Below are positions 63,960 to 64,000 of a stretch of 64,000 nt of DNA, piece by piece; position 1 is the first letter of the stretch, and every line of letters starts with the position of its first letter. The notes beneath the pieces were generated by a model. The model saw nothing but the letters and a program-made list of their open reading frames with translations. It did no database searches and was not told the DNA's origin. Source of the DNA: Verrucomicrobiota bacterium (GTDB lineage Bacteria > Verrucomicrobiota > Verrucomicrobiia > Limisphaerales > J093); NCBI GenBank assembly GCA_016716505.1, contig JADJWF010000002.1:620001-684000 (forward strand), given 5' to 3'. Both the position numbers and the translations under genes were made by a program.

Positions 63960-64000
63960 ATGCACCTCCGCGTTTTCATGGCCAGCCTGGCAGCGGCCGT
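63960..64000 (+). CDS. Start of a secreted protein (partial, signal peptide only)
   Basis: ATG at 63960 opens a frame reading MHLRVFMASLAAA to the window end, the look of a signal peptide. No more can be said. The gap before it (63794-63959) shows no other gene. Confidence 0.4.
   Translation, partial: MHLRVFMASLAAA

Overview
The window is a gene-dense, high-GC bacterial chromosome segment. There are no plasmid, phage, IS, CRISPR or rRNA/tRNA signatures. I infer a Verrucomicrobiota member, probably near the Pedosphaera/Limisphaera group. The grounds are the combination of a PEP-CTERM protein, a sigma factor fused to HEAT repeats, a TPR/FG-GAP/UnbV lipoprotein, a DUF1559-type H-X9-DG module, DUF3276 (PUR), GH172 and GH29 glycoside hydrolases, and a long MoxR/DUF58/BatA operon. 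This is family-level reasoning, not a database match.

Layout. 1-4 kb: tail of a YgfZ/GcvT-like gene, trpA, a secreted Ig-like protein and a HAD phosphatase. 4-9 kb (minus strand): the sigma-HEAT fusion, a possible small membrane protein and a frameshifted GH172 enzyme. 8.8-19.5 kb: rpmB, argB-argJ with a frameshifted methyltransferase, the large lipoprotein, rplM-rpsI, a LolA-like protein, holA and a bifunctional nuclease. 20-26.6 kb: ribBA-ribH-GNAT, an rfbF-like nucleotidyltransferase, a di-heme beta-propeller cytochrome, nadD-rsfS and a PUR protein. 26.8-28.5 kb: a secreted protein with a C-terminal pilin-like module.

29.0-42.0 kb is a complete type II secretion operon in the order E-F-G-H-I-J-K-L-M-C-D. 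From gspJ to the first secretin gene the junctions are GTGA/ATGA stop-start overlaps. The secretin is split into two genes. The first carries N0-N1-N2-N3 and the first half of one more N domain. The second has its own ribosome site and signal peptide and carries the other half of that N domain plus the beta-barrel domain. A histidine kinase and an NtrC-type regulator without a GAFTGA loop follow. No prepilin peptidase gene lies in the window.

45.0-60.3 kb is a second long unit: TPR metallopeptidase, DUF4159, MoxR ATPase, DUF58, BatA-like VWA protein, a 1383-residue membrane/coiled-coil protein, a VWA/glutamine-amidotransferase-like protein and a caspase-fold protein that seems to have lost its cysteine but carries EF-hand loops. 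The genes overlap by a few bases almost throughout, which suggests one envelope machine. The window closes with a PEP-CTERM protein, pgpA-pgsA (phosphatidylglycerol synthesis), a GH29 fucosidase and the first codons of another secreted protein.

Three genes (GH172, methyltransferase, gspE) each contain a single one-base frameshift in a short homopolymer, with well-conserved protein on both sides. Sequence error is at least as likely as true gene decay, so they are annotated as single genes spanning the shift.
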